From: Candidatus Auribacterota bacterium
Lineage (GTDB): Bacteria > Auribacterota > Tritonobacteria > UBA1439
Assembly (NCBI GenBank): GCA_026392015.1
Contig: JAPLCW010000108.1
Span: 1-58,141, forward strand
Reading direction: 5' to 3'
Length of the DNA stretch: 58,141 bases
Numbering within the stretch: the first letter of the stretch is position 1; each line of letters starts with the position of its first letter. The notes beneath the pieces are model-generated. The model worked only from the letters and a program-made list of their open reading frames with translations. It did not search any database and had not been told where the DNA came from. A program made the translations under genes and the position numbers. Shown here piece after piece: positions 16,474 through 25,121 of the stretch.

Positions 16474-17435
16474 GGGCAACGGTGCTCGAGAGCGTCAGGC
16501 CGATCATCAATGACCTGCGGCATGTCGAGATAGATGCGGGGCGCGTGCAGCAGTTTTGTGAAGAGCGCCCGGCGCGCGCGGCGGGGATGCCCGATTGGAA
16601 GCTCGACTTTGCGTATCCCTGGGATAACGAGGGTGCGGCCGATTTCTTTCTTCTCTTCAATTGCATCAACTTCGCATTCTGGGCGAAGGGCAACGGCGTG
16701 AAGTGGAGAGTCGAGTATAAGGGGAAGGAATACGACGGGGCGTACGGACTTATGGCCGCGCTCACCCGCGCGCTGGATGAGGGGATGCCCCTCCTCGAAG
16801 GTGCATTTCTCGGCGAGATCTCGGATGAGCTGCTCGGCCACATTCTCAGAGGCAGGGGCGAGCTCGTCCTCTTTTCCGAACGCGCGGCGATTCTCAGGGA
16901 GGTGGGGCGGGGCCTCGCGGAGAACTACGGAGGGAGGTTCCGGAATCTCCTGAGGGCCGCGCAGGGGAGCGCGAGCGCAGTAGCGGGCCTTCTCGTCACA
17001 CGGTTCCCCTCGTTCAACGATGCGTGCATCCGCGAGGGACGCGAGATAAAATTCTACAAAAGGGCGCAGCTTGCCCCTGCGATGATCTATCAGCGCTTTG
17101 GCGGAAGGGGGCCGGGCGCGTTCAGCGATATCGATGACCTGACGGTCTTTGCAGACTATAAGCTGCCGCAGATGCTGCGCAGACTTGATGTCCTGCGGTA
17201 TCGCGAGGGGCTCGCGGCGAAGGTGGACTCGCGCACTCCCCTCCCCCCGTGCAGCGAGGAGGAGATCGAGATCCGCGCGTGCACCATCTGGGCCTGCGAA
17301 ATGATCCAGGAATGCTACGCGACGCGGGGAGAGCGGGTGAATGCGGTGACACTCGATCCGCTCCTCTGGCTTCTCTCCCACGAGAAGAGCCCGGATGAAA
17401 GACCGTACCACCTCACGGAGACAATATACTACTGA
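16470..17435 (+). CDS. Queuosine-salvage hydrolase (DUF2419/QNG1 family)
   Basis: A 321-residue protein of the DUF2419 queuosine-salvage family (eukaryotic QNG1/C9orf64). Characteristic blocks are WKLDFAYPWDNEG, FNCINFAFWAKG, LYDGA-type YDGAYGLMAAL and DIDDLTVFADYKLPQMLRRL. Characterised members release queuine from queuosine 5'-monophosphate, letting cells reuse the base for tRNA modification. No queuine transporter or tRNA-guanine transglycosylase is in the window. It overlaps the preceding unknown gene by four bases. The stop lies just before a word palindrome. Confidence 0.85.
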   Translation: MRATVLESVRPIINDLRHVEIDAGRVQQFCEERPARAAGMPDWKLDFAYPWDNEGAADFFLLFNCINFAFWAKGNGVKWRVEYKGKEYDGAYGLMAALTRALDEGMPLLEGAFLGEISDELLGHILRGRGELVLFSERAAILREVGRGLAENYGGRFRNLLRAAQGSASAVAGLLVTRFPSFNDACIREGREIKFYKRAQLAPAMIYQRFGGRGPGAFSDIDDLTVFADYKLPQMLRRLDVLRYREGLAAKVDSRTPLPPCSEEEIEIRACTIWACEMIQECYATRGERVNAVTLDPLLWLLSHEKSPDERPYHLTETIYY

Positions 17436-17437
17436 AC

Positions 17438-17520
17438 TTAACAGGATTAAGGATTAAGCACTAAGGATTAAGCAACCACGTTTTAAGCTTAATTCGCTGA
17501 GTTAGTCCTTAGTGCTGAAC
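17438..17520. repeat. Word palindrome: GGATTAAGCACTAAGGATTAAGC type
   Basis: The left arm is a near-tandem run of GGATTAAG (17442-17474). The right arm complements it (AGTTAGTCCTTAGTGCTGAAC). It lies between two converging genes and overlaps the last codons and stop of the Mpo1-like gene. Confidence 0.65.
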
Positions 17521-17747
17521 TTGAATAGTTTTTCCATGAGGAGCTGCTCGCCGGACTTGTTCCCCTCCAGAGCGTGGCCGATAAACTGCAACGCGTAGCC
17601 CGCGATAAAGAGAAGAGCGGCAAACCGGAGCGAGGAGAAGAGAAGAACGGGGAGCGCGGCAACTGTGAGGGGAATGCCGATAATGTGGAGGAGGAGACTC
17701 CACCGGTTTGTATGCCTCTCGGCCCATCGTGAGTAGAGAGTGCGCAT
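17502..17747 (-). CDS. Short Mpo1-like (DUF962) membrane protein
   Basis: An 81-residue protein with two membrane segments (about 18-35 and 38-55) and the DUF962 features RHTNRWSLLLHIIGIP and GYALQFIGHALEGN. Yeast Mpo1 of this family is an Fe(II)-dependent dioxygenase in fatty-acid alpha-oxidation, using histidines like those seen here. ATG 17747 has a good ribosome site (GGGAGAAG). The frame is open upstream to 17828, but no better start exists there. The last seven residues and stop are encoded by the right arm of the palindrome, so the C-terminus may have been replaced. Confidence 0.7.
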   Translation of the reverse strand: MRTLYSRWAERHTNRWSLLLHIIGIPLTVAALPVLLFSSLRFAALLFIAGYALQFIGHALEGNKSGEQLLMEKLFKFSTKD

Positions 17748-17861
17748 CGCTTCTCCCTGGATTACGCCTAATGATACCACACGCAGAATAGCGCTGTGTA
17801 GTGATGAAAAGTTTCGGTAGTGTCTCAATTACATGTAGAATATAGCTATTCTGTGTTGTAC

Positions 17862-17907
17862 GGGCGCGATTTATCGCGCCCAGGTTCGATAAATCGAACC
17901 CCTACAA
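17862..17907. repeat. Paired hairpins with ATTTAT and ATAAAT centres, second locus
   Basis: GGGCGCGATTTATCGCGCCC (17862-17881) is followed after one base by GGTTCGATAAATCGAACC (17883-17900) and CCCTACAAA. The design matches 10824-10887, but the stem letters differ with compensating changes. The gap 17748-18252 has no gene. Confidence 0.7.
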
Positions 17908-18022
17908 ATCAAAGGAATCCAAAATATTGGGTATTGAATTCATTACTGACTAATTATCAGTCAGATATAAACTATGGCATCTGTAGCACTCCACGTTTGG
18001 GAAATGACCTGATTGTCTATTT

Positions 18023-18131
18023 TACCGCGGAGACGCGGAGAACGCAGAGATGATACATCACGCGGAGAATCAGGCTATTATGAATTGTTTCTTTGCGATC
18101 GCTCTTTGCGTACTCTGCGTCTCTGCGGTGA
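18023..18131. repeat. CCGCGGAGACGCGGAGA palindrome
   Basis: The left arm ACCGCGGAGACGCGGAGAAC plus GCAGAG pairs with the right arm CTCTGCGTCTCTGCGGTGAG, with a central AT-rich stretch. The internal period of about 10 bases resembles the other word palindromes. Confidence 0.6.
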
Positions 18132-18252
18132 GCGAGTAAGCTTTTTAGAAAAAACGGAGAAAGTCCAGCGTGTCCTCCGTGGTGCATTTTGCGCTATAAT
18201 ATCTTGATGCGCAATTTTCGGCAGCGGTCGGATTTTACAGGACCTGAATTCA

Positions 18253-19440
18253 ATGGCTGAATTCCCAGGAAAAATGGCGAAAGCAGATTCTCCCGTCGAG
18301 CGGTACGGGAAGGGGCGGGAGTCCGCCTCGGAGCGCCGATACCCCTGCTACCTCTTTTACGGCGAGGAGAGCTACCTTGTGGAGGATACCGCGAAGAGGC
18401 TCATCGCAACCCTCATCCCCGGGGAAGAAATCGAGTTCTGCCGGGAGATTTTGAGCGGGCCGGCGGTCTCACCCCTCCAGGTCGCGGGAGCACTGACCAC
18501 CCTGCCGCTGTTCGGCGGGCAGCGGGTGGCGTGGCTCCGCGGGTGCGGGCTCTTCAAATCGGCGGAGAGGGCTAGGTCGCTCCTGCCGCTCCTCCCCCAC
18601 CCCCAATGCGGGATCACGGCGGTGATCACGGAAGAGAACGTCGACAGGCGCTCCGTTCTCTATAAAGAGATTGCGAGAATAGGATTTGTGCGGAAGTTTG
18701 AAGCGCTCTCCGAGACGGATAGCAGTCACCTGAGGCTCCTCTACGATCTCGTTTCGGAAAAAATTCGCGCCGACAGGGTGACGATAACCCGCGACACGCT
18801 CTTCTCTCTCGTCCAGATCGTGGGAACAGACATCCGGACAATTCTCACGGAGATCGAGAAATGCGCACTCCACTCAGGCCCCGGCGGAACGATCGAAAAA
18901 TCGGATATCGATCTCCTGGTAACCCCCCGGAGGGATGCGGAGTCGTTCCAGCTCGCCGATGCGATCGCAGCCGGCGACCTGCCGAGGGCGCTCGCCGTGA
19001 TGGGGCGGATTCTCTCCCAGGGGGGAGAACCGCTGGGCATCGTGGGATCGCTCGCCCAGCGCATCCGGTTCCTCCTCCAAGTCAAAGAACTCATGGGCGC
19101 GGGGATCATCAAATGGACGGCAAGTTTCCCCTCCTTCGCACAGTCCCTGGGGCGCGTCCCCGAAGCGGTGCGCGATGCCTTTCATGAACTGCACCCTCAA
19201 AAGAGCTCCACCGTCTCAGGCGGGCAGAAAGAGAGAAATTTCAGATCCTACAAGCGCTACAATATCTTCGGGCAGCACCCGTACGTCGCCTATAAGGTGT
19301 GTGAGGCGGCGCGGGGCATTCCGATCGAGAAGCTCCGAAAACAACTCGACAGGGTCGTGAAAGCGGACGGCGACTTCAAGGGAGGCCGGCGCTCAAAGAA
19401 AGAGGCGCTGGAGGATCTGGTAATCGCTCTTTGCGGATGA
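18253..19440 (+). CDS. holA: DNA polymerase III delta subunit
   Basis: A 395-residue clamp-loader subunit. The N-terminus matches HolA after a short polar leader: YPCYLFYGEESYLVEDTAKRL near residues 34-54. A TLPLFGGQRVAWLR block and the C-terminal helical domain (QRIRFLLQVKEL, HPYVAYK) follow. In the pol III holoenzyme it opens the sliding clamp with delta-prime and tau/gamma. The 30-residue leader is longer than usual, and an internal start is possible. It converges with dnaA, and a word palindrome lies between the two stops. Confidence 0.88.
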   Translation: MAEFPGKMAKADSPVERYGKGRESASERRYPCYLFYGEESYLVEDTAKRLIATLIPGEEIEFCREILSGPAVSPLQVAGALTTLPLFGGQRVAWLRGCGLFKSAERARSLLPLLPHPQCGITAVITEENVDRRSVLYKEIARIGFVRKFEALSETDSSHLRLLYDLVSEKIRADRVTITRDTLFSLVQIVGTDIRTILTEIEKCALHSGPGGTIEKSDIDLLVTPRRDAESFQLADAIAAGDLPRALAVMGRILSQGGEPLGIVGSLAQRIRFLLQVKELMGAGIIKWTASFPSFAQSLGRVPEAVRDAFHELHPQKSSTVSGGQKERNFRSYKRYNIFGQHPYVAYKVCEAARGIPIEKLRKQLDRVVKADGDFKGGRRSKKEALEDLVIALCG

Positions 19441-19455
19441 CGAGCCGAAATCAGG

Positions 19456-19526
19456 AGTTAGGGATTAGTAGTTAGGGATTAGGGATAGTGTTTCCCCAGC
19501 CCCTAACTACTAATCCCTAACTACTT
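19456..19526. repeat. Word palindrome: AGTTAGGGATTAG type
   Basis: Left arm 19456-19486 repeats GTTAGGGATTAG. Right arm 19500-19526 is CCCTAACTACTAATCCCTAA. The stem is long and nearly perfect. It lies between converging holA and dnaA and may end both transcripts. Confidence 0.7.
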
Positions 19527-19546
19527 ATAATATATTTGTTATCTCC

Positions 19547-20869
19547 TCACGTCCTAATGACCGTGACGAGCTCATCCACCATCTCTCTCGCCTCTCTGTT
19601 GCTGCGGCACAATCCCTCAATTGTCTTACAGGCGTGGAGGGCCGTGGTATGGTCACGGCCGGAGAAGGCGGCACCAATGTCGGCGTAGGGCGCGCAGATG
19701 AGTTTCCGGCAGAGATACATGGCCATCTGGCGAGGCAGGACGATCGTTTCGCTCCGCCCGCTGCCGAGCAGAATCGCGAGCTTGACTTGGAAGTGAGCGG
19801 CAACCCTCTTCTGAATGCCCCTGACAGTGATGAGCCCCTCGTCACAATCGAAGTGCCTCTCCTCGAGAATCCGCTCCACGATCTCCCTGTCGGGCTCAGT
19901 CCCCGAGAGTGCCGCATGCGCGGCGATCCTGTTGAGTGCCCCTTCCATGCGCCGTATATTTGTTCTAATCCGGCTCGCCAGGAGCACCAGGATGTCGGGG
20001 GTGAGTTTCAGGCCGAATATCTTCGCCTTGTGCTCCAGTATCGAAATGCGCGTCCGAAGAGAGGGGGGGGTGAGCGACACGAGGGAACCCGACTCAAATC
20101 GGGAAACCAGCCTCTGCTGCAATAGATGGATCTCCTTGGGGGGCCGGTCGCTGGTGAGCACTATCTGGCGCCCTTTCTGGTGAAGAATGCGGAAGATGTG
20201 GAAAAATTCCTCCTGCATCTGGTTTCTCCCGCTGAGAAAATGGATGTCATCGACGAGGATCATGCCGGAGGAGGTCAGCCTCCGGCGTCCCCTCTCAATG
20301 GTCCTGTTGCCGACGGCGGCGGTGAGTTCATCCATGAGTTGCTCGCTCGGGAGGCAGACGATGTCGCGCTCCCCGCGCGCGAGGAGATGCGCGCCGATGG
20401 CCTGGAGAAGGTGTGTTTTCCCGAGCCCCACGCTACCGGTAATGAACAGCGGATTGCGCCTCCTGCGGCAACGGTTGGCCGCGGAGAGGGCAGCAGAGTA
20501 CGCAGCCCTGTTGCACCGTCCGACGATAAAACTCTCGAACGTATAGTTCCGGTTGATGGTCGATGGCTGCGGCATCGGGCGTCGCCTTGTCTCAGGAAGG
20601 AGAGGCGGAGACGGTGGGGGGAGCGGGGTTTCGGCAACCACAAAATCGATCTGCATTTCCCTTCCCCTCAGAACGTGCGCATAACGCCGGAGCGTCCCGA
20701 GGTAACGTTCCCTCACGATACGCTCATGGAGTCCGCTGGGCACCTCGATGACGATTTTCGAGTCGGAGAGGAGCAGCGGTTTGAGCGGGGCGATCCAGAG
20801 AGAGAGTGCCTCCCTCGTCACGCTCCCCTCGAGCAACTGCAGCAGATCTCGCCAGAACGCCAGGTGCAT
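19547..20869 (-). CDS. dnaA: Chromosomal replication initiator DnaA
   Basis: A 440-residue DnaA. An N-terminal interaction domain (about 1-75) and a proline-rich linker are followed by the AAA+ domain, with Walker A GSVGLGKTHLL (about 145-155), Walker B MILVDDIHFL and an arginine-finger region RLVSRFESG. The C-terminal DNA-binding domain carries PRQMAMYL and the signature FSGRDHTTALHA. It should bind DnaA boxes and melt the origin. ATG 20869 is preferred over TTG 20875. No dnaN follows; instead holA converges from the other strand. The region upstream has a DnaA box and an AT-rich tract. Confidence 0.9.
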   Translation of the reverse strand: MHLAFWRDLLQLLEGSVTREALSLWIAPLKPLLLSDSKIVIEVPSGLHERIVRERYLGTLRRYAHVLRGREMQIDFVVAETPLPPPSPPLLPETRRRPMPQPSTINRNYTFESFIVGRCNRAAYSAALSAANRCRRRRNPLFITGSVGLGKTHLLQAIGAHLLARGERDIVCLPSEQLMDELTAAVGNRTIERGRRRLTSSGMILVDDIHFLSGRNQMQEEFFHIFRILHQKGRQIVLTSDRPPKEIHLLQQRLVSRFESGSLVSLTPPSLRTRISILEHKAKIFGLKLTPDILVLLASRIRTNIRRMEGALNRIAAHAALSGTEPDREIVERILEERHFDCDEGLITVRGIQKRVAAHFQVKLAILLGSGRSETIVLPRQMAMYLCRKLICAPYADIGAAFSGRDHTTALHACKTIEGLCRSNREAREMVDELVTVIRT

Positions 20870-20875
20870 CGTCAA

Positions 20876-21120
20876 CTCATTTTCGCAGGCGGTCAGGAAC
20901 GCCTGAATAACACACTACTTATCCACAGGATATCAACACCCCTACCCTGTATCTCCGCCTCACGCAGTGCATTTTACGGGACACGCGCGGAAAGTCAAGA
21001 AATATTATCTGCAAATTATTTTTGCGCAGGTTGCATGCGATGCCGCGGATGCGGTTTCGCGGAGTAATCCACAACGAATACGCGCGTGCGGCGTCACGTA
21101 GTGATATAATTGCGATTCCG
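20876..21120. other. Possible oriC region upstream of dnaA
   Basis: A perfect DnaA box TTATCCACA lies at 20919-20927 and a one-mismatch box TAATCCACA at 21065-21073. Between them, 20999-21022 is AT-rich (GAAATATTATCTGCAAATTA...). The region is gene-free. Two boxes are few for an origin, so this could simply be dnaA autoregulation. Confidence 0.4.
20971..20998 (-). promoter_or_regulatory. Probable dnaA promoter
   Basis: On the minus strand, TTGACT (20993-20998) and TAAAAT (20971-20976) are 16 bases apart. Transcription would start near 20964, placing the perfect DnaA box in the leader, a position suited to feedback control. Confidence 0.5.
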
Positions 21121-21139
21121 CACCGGCGGGTGGATCAGG

Positions 21140-21571
21140 CTAATCGGCGCGGTGCTTCTGGATGCCGATAAGGATCTTCTTGCAGAGCCGACGGATCAGC
21201 CTGTGGAACGTCCTGTCGGCGTGAAGAGAGGAGAGGTCTCTATCTCCGGCAATGTGCTCGAGGTCATTGTACCCCAGCGCAATGGATTTGCGAAGATTCT
21301 TCAATGCGTCTTTTTTCATGTGCACGAGGCTATAGCTGCACGCGAGGTTGTAAAATGAGATCGGGTCCAGCGGCCTGAGAACGGCGATGCGTTGATCGAT
21401 CTTGAGTCCCTCCTCATAGAGCCCCTTGCGCGAGTAGGCCTCCCCCAGGAGCGTTAGTGCATCGACATAGTTGGGGTCTTTATCTATAATAGACTTGTAG
21501 AAGGTGACCTCGAAATCCGGATCGCCCTGCGGGTCACATTGTATCAGATACCTACTGCGTTCGTTGTTCAT
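21140..21571 (-). CDS. TPR-repeat protein
   Basis: A 143-residue soluble protein made of about three tetratricopeptide repeats. Clear TPR consensus appears in DPNYVDALTLLGEAYSRKGLYEEGLKI and in the following repeat DPISFYNLACSYSLVHMKKDALKNLRKSI. A basic C-terminal helix (LIRRLCKKILIGIQKHR) follows. TPRs mediate protein contacts, and no partner is obvious here. ATG 21571 has GGTG six bases upstream. The frame stays open to 21598, with other starts at 21577 and 21598. It is divergent from the M20 peptidase. The gap 21572-21769 shows no other feature. Confidence 0.7.
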   Translation of the reverse strand: MNNERSRYLIQCDPQGDPDFEVTFYKSIIDKDPNYVDALTLLGEAYSRKGLYEEGLKIDQRIAVLRPLDPISFYNLACSYSLVHMKKDALKNLRKSIALGYNDLEHIAGDRDLSSLHADRTFHRLIRRLCKKILIGIQKHRAD

Positions 21572-21769
21572 TGGCATCACCAATATATTGATTAGCATGG
21601 AATCAGGATGCTGTCAAGGGCAGGCGGGCGGAAAGTAATGCACCGGTTACAGCGGGTACCGTGCGAGCTATCTCACTCCTGTGTACCTTGCCCTCGCGGG
21701 GGTTACAGCTGAACTGAATACCCCCCGGGACTGACCCATTACGCCGGAAAAGGGAGTTTCGCGGAATCC

Positions 21770-23116
21770 ATGGAACAGATCACTCGGTACATCGAGGCGC
21801 ACAAAGAAGAGTTTATCCAGGAGCTGGCTTCTCTCTGCCGAATCCCTTCCGTCTCGGGCAACGAAAAGGCGCTCGGAGAGGCTGCCGCGAAGGTGGAGCA
21901 AAGCCTTTCCTCCCTCGGCGCAGCAACAGAAGTCTTTGAAGCACCGGGGAGAGCTCCTCTTGTCTATGCCGAGATGGGGGACGGACCGCGGACACTCCTC
22001 GTCTACAATCACTATGATGTTCAACCCCCCGACCCGATCGAGCTGTGGAGCTCCGATCCTTTCTCTCCCACTATCGTCAACGGGGTGTTCTACGCCAGGG
22101 GGGCAAGTGATAATAAGGGGAACCTCATGGCCCGTATCCACGCGGTGCGGTCGCTCATCCAGTCCGGGGGCAAACTGCCGCTGCGGATCAAATTCCTCGT
22201 GGAGGGGGAAGAGGAGACCCACTCGCGGCACCTCTCGACATTCGTGCGGGAGCACCCTGAGACGCTGAAGGCGGACGGCTGTCTCTGGGAATGCTCATGG
22301 AAAGACCCGCACGACCGCCCCATCCTCACCTGCGGGCTCAAGGGGCTTTGCTACGTGGAGTTGCGGGCGAAGGGCGCGTCTCACGATCTACACTCTTCCT
22401 ATGCAAGTATCGTCCCCAACCCGGCATGGCGTCTCGTCTGGGCACTCTCGACCCTGCTCGACACGGACTACAGAATCACACTGCGGAACTGGATGAAAGA
22501 GGCAAAACCCCTGAGCGATGCAGACAAGAGGACGATTGGAAAAATCGATTTCGACGGAGATGCGCTCAAGCAGATGTACGGCCTCCGGGGCTTTATACGC
22601 GATATGTCCGGGAGCGAGCTCATCCGCGAATATCTCTGCGCTCCGACGTGCACCATCTGCGGCCTCAAGGCGGGGTATTCGGGGGACGGTGCCAAAACTG
22701 TCCTTCCCGCCGAGGCGAGCGCGAAACTGGATTTCCGGCTTGTTCCCGATATGACGCCCGAAAAATTGCTCCACGCTCTCCGGCGCCATTTGGACGAGAA
22801 CGGTTTCTCAGATATCGAACTGAACGAGCTCGGCGGTGTGATGCCGGCGAAGACAGACTGCGAGGATGCAATCGTCAAGGCCGCCGTGGCGGCTGCCCGT
22901 TGGGCGTGCGGGAAGGAGCCTATCGTCTATCCCGTCGCGCCCTGGAGCGGGCCTCTCCACACCCTATGCGGCACACTGGGGATTCCCTCTGTCGCGTTCG
23001 GAATAGGCAATGCCGGGTCGCGGGATCACGCACCGGATGAGAACATTCGTATGAGTGACTACTATGAGGGGATACGGTTCATGATCGCCTTCATGCGCTG
23101 CTACAGCACGATCTGA
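21770..23116 (+). CDS. M20-family metallopeptidase (dipeptidase-like)
   Basis: A 448-residue cytosolic M20 peptidase. Metal ligands and catalytic residues are visible: His81 and Asp83 in YNHYDVQPPDP, the bridging Asp in RGASDNKGN (about 117), and the Glu pair in EGEEETHS (about 150). The lid (dimerisation) domain is inserted at about 190-340, and DHAPDENIR near the C-terminus supplies a final histidine ligand. YNHYDVQP with RGASDNKG is typical of the PepV/CNDP-like dipeptidase group. It would cleave di- or short peptides with two zinc ions. The gene stands alone. Confidence 0.9.
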   Translation: MEQITRYIEAHKEEFIQELASLCRIPSVSGNEKALGEAAAKVEQSLSSLGAATEVFEAPGRAPLVYAEMGDGPRTLLVYNHYDVQPPDPIELWSSDPFSPTIVNGVFYARGASDNKGNLMARIHAVRSLIQSGGKLPLRIKFLVEGEEETHSRHLSTFVREHPETLKADGCLWECSWKDPHDRPILTCGLKGLCYVELRAKGASHDLHSSYASIVPNPAWRLVWALSTLLDTDYRITLRNWMKEAKPLSDADKRTIGKIDFDGDALKQMYGLRGFIRDMSGSELIREYLCAPTCTICGLKAGYSGDGAKTVLPAEASAKLDFRLVPDMTPEKLLHALRRHLDENGFSDIELNELGGVMPAKTDCEDAIVKAAVAAARWACGKEPIVYPVAPWSGPLHTLCGTLGIPSVAFGIGNAGSRDHAPDENIRMSDYYEGIRFMIAFMRCYSTI

Positions 23117-23169
23117 GGGAAGGGAAGCCCCACCCTGCGGCGCGCGCAGGAAGGGGGATTGGCCATAGC

Positions 23170-23236
23170 CTGAATTATTTATCAGGCGTATAAGAGGGCA
23201 ATCTTAGAGGATTAATGTATGAAACTGCGGATTATG
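23170..23236. repeat. AACCGCGG family, left half only
   Basis: The conserved leader (TGAATTATTTATCAGGCGTA...) runs into AAACTGCGGATTA, but no right arm follows. This looks like a decayed copy. Nothing else is seen in 23117-23391. Confidence 0.55.
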
Positions 23237-23391
23237 TGACCACCGGCGTGAAAGTTCCTGATTCCACCGGTTTAAAAAGGTAACAAAATTTGGCACGGGT
23301 CCTGCTATAGACGCGCTTTCAACTGCGTCTTACACGCCCTCATCAACCTGTTTCATTCGCTTTCGGGACAAAATGAGGGGAGGCAAGGGAC

Positions 23392-24078
23392 ATGCCTGCA
23401 CTCACATTTCTTGGGCACGCGGCATTCACGGTCGACCTCACGCGGGCGACCCTGGCGATCGATCCGTTTCTCACCGGCAATCCGAGCGCGAAACTGAAGC
23501 CCGAGGGGCTGCGGGCTGACTATGTGCTGCTGACTCACGGCCACCCCGATCACCTCGGAGACGGGATCGAGATCGCGAAACGCAACAAGGCAACGATCAT
23601 CGCGCCGTTCGAACTCGCAACCTACTGTGAGGGACAGGGGGCATCTATTCACCCGATGCACATCGGCGGCGCGCATGACTTCCCGTTCGGGCGGGTGAAG
23701 CTCACCATAGCCGTGCACGGGTCCGGCTACCCCAGCGAACAGGGGATGCTCTACATGGGGAACCCGTGCGGGTTCCTCATTATCGCCGACGGGAAGACGG
23801 TGTACCACGCCGGGGATACCGGCATCTTCTATGATATGAAGCTCATCGGCGAAATGAACAGGATTGACCTGGCGCTGCTCCCGATCGGAGGGAACTTTAC
23901 GATGGATATCGACGACGCGGTGAAGGCTGCCGAGTTTCTCAAGCCCGGCCTCGCCGTCCCGATGCACTACAATACCTTTGACATCATCACCACAAATCCG
24001 GAAGACTTTGTGAAGAAGGCAGAGGCGAGGGGCGTGCGGGCGCGAGTCGTTGAAGTGGGTGAGCGCTTCACGGTCTGA
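23392..24078 (+). CDS. UPF0173-type metal-dependent hydrolase
   Basis: A 228-residue metallo-beta-lactamase-fold protein of the UPF0173 group. The metal motif LTHGHPDHLGD supplies His49, His51, Asp53 and His54. A later histidine and aspartate lie in VYHAGDTG, and a further histidine in PMHYNTFD. The N-terminus TFLGHAAF is typical. Family members hydrolyse esters or lactones, and most have no known substrate. The start has a strong ribosome site (GGGGAGG, AAGGGA). No pathway partner is adjacent. Confidence 0.88.
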   Translation: MPALTFLGHAAFTVDLTRATLAIDPFLTGNPSAKLKPEGLRADYVLLTHGHPDHLGDGIEIAKRNKATIIAPFELATYCEGQGASIHPMHIGGAHDFPFGRVKLTIAVHGSGYPSEQGMLYMGNPCGFLIIADGKTVYHAGDTGIFYDMKLIGEMNRIDLALLPIGGNFTMDIDDAVKAAEFLKPGLAVPMHYNTFDIITTNPEDFVKKAEARGVRARVVEVGERFTV

Positions 24079-24096
24079 CAATGACTAAAAGGCTTT

Positions 24097-24181
24097 TAAA
24101 CCACGGATTGCTCGAATTATTCAAATTAGCTCTATACTATGATAATTTTTATTTCGTGCAATTCGTCCTATTCGTGGTTAA
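24097..24181. repeat. AACCACGGATT palindrome variant
   Basis: AAACCACGGATTGCTCGAATT at the left and AATTCGTCCTATTCGTGGTT at the right form an imperfect hairpin with an AT-rich centre. It relates to the families at 14588 and 14737. Confidence 0.55.
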
Positions 24182-24215
24182 GGAACTTCTTAACAATTCG
24201 AAAGCGAGTTAGCCG

Positions 24216-25121
24216 ATGAGCATGGGTTTGAAAACTATGTGGCGAGTCTCCCGCGCCAATTTCCTGCCCGTGAGCCTCCTCCCCTACATCCTCGGCAGTC
24301 TCTTCGCCCTGCGGGGTTCGCAGTTCCATACACTCAGATTTCTGCTCGGGGCAGTCGGGGTGATATCGGTTCATCTCGCAGCGAATCTCATCAACGACTA
24401 CTGGGATTTCCGAATGGGGGCGGATAGTCCCGAGGGACGCTACCAATTGCATTTCGGCGGATCGCAATCGATCCAGGCGGGTCTCGTCACACCTGAGGCG
24501 ATCCGTGCGGGGGCCTGGTGCCTCTTCCTTTTCGCCCTCTGTCTGGGCATCGGATTCTCTCTCGCATTGAAAAGCCCCGCGCTCCTCGCCATGGTCGCTG
24601 CGGGGATTTTCATCGCCTGGGCCTACACCGCGCGGCCGTTGTCGCTTGCCTACCGCGGATGGGGTGAAATCGCGCTGTTCACCGCCTTCGGCCCGTTGCT
24701 GTTTGTGGGGGGCTTCTATCTTCAGGCACAGGCGGCGGGAGGCCCGGTCATCCTCCTTTCCCTCCCCTCGGGTCTGCTGATCGCCGCGGTGCTACTCGCC
24801 AACGAAATGGCGGACACCATGTCCGACCGGGAAGCGGGCAAACGCACTCTCATCGTGCGTCTGGGGGAGAGGACCGGTGTCCTGATCATCGGCGGGTGCC
24901 TCGTAGCCGCCTCCATTATCCCGGCGGCGGGGATAGCCCTCGCAGGGTTCCCCCGTTCATTCCTCCTCGCCCTCGCCATTCTCCCCCTGGCCGCACGGTG
25001 CATCAGAGTGCTCCATAGAGCCGCCGCGGGAGATGCGAAGTTCGAAACAAGCAGCGGAGCGGTGAGACACGTTGTTGCCGCGTACCATCTACTCATGATG
25101 GTGATCGTGATATGGCTATGA
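24216..25121 (+). CDS. UbiA-family prenyltransferase (MenA-like)
   Basis: A 301-residue integral membrane protein with about eight to nine helices. The first aspartate-rich motif is NDYWDFRMGAD, and a second acidic motif is ANEMADTMSDREAGKRT. Both bind Mg-diphosphate in UbiA enzymes. The NDYWD form is typical of MenA, which attaches a polyprenyl chain to 1,4-dihydroxy-2-naphthoate. Other aromatic acceptors cannot be excluded. It overlaps the polyprenyl synthase gene by 10 bases, a natural pairing of chain-maker and chain-transferrer. No other men genes are in the window. Confidence 0.85.
   Translation: MSMGLKTMWRVSRANFLPVSLLPYILGSLFALRGSQFHTLRFLLGAVGVISVHLAANLINDYWDFRMGADSPEGRYQLHFGGSQSIQAGLVTPEAIRAGAWCLFLFALCLGIGFSLALKSPALLAMVAAGIFIAWAYTARPLSLAYRGWGEIALFTAFGPLLFVGGFYLQAQAAGGPVILLSLPSGLLIAAVLLANEMADTMSDREAGKRTLIVRLGERTGVLIIGGCLVAASIIPAAGIALAGFPRSFLLALAILPLAARCIRVLHRAAAGDAKFETSSGAVRHVVAAYHLLMMVIVIWL

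Noticed and set aside
19547..20869. Hda or other DnaA paralogue instead of DnaA
   Set aside because: The protein has the complete DNA-binding domain with the GRDHTTALHA signature, which Hda lacks.
23117..23391. Small gene or RNA in the gap before the UPF0173 hydrolase
   Set aside because: Only a half repeat is visible. No stable fold or frame stood out.
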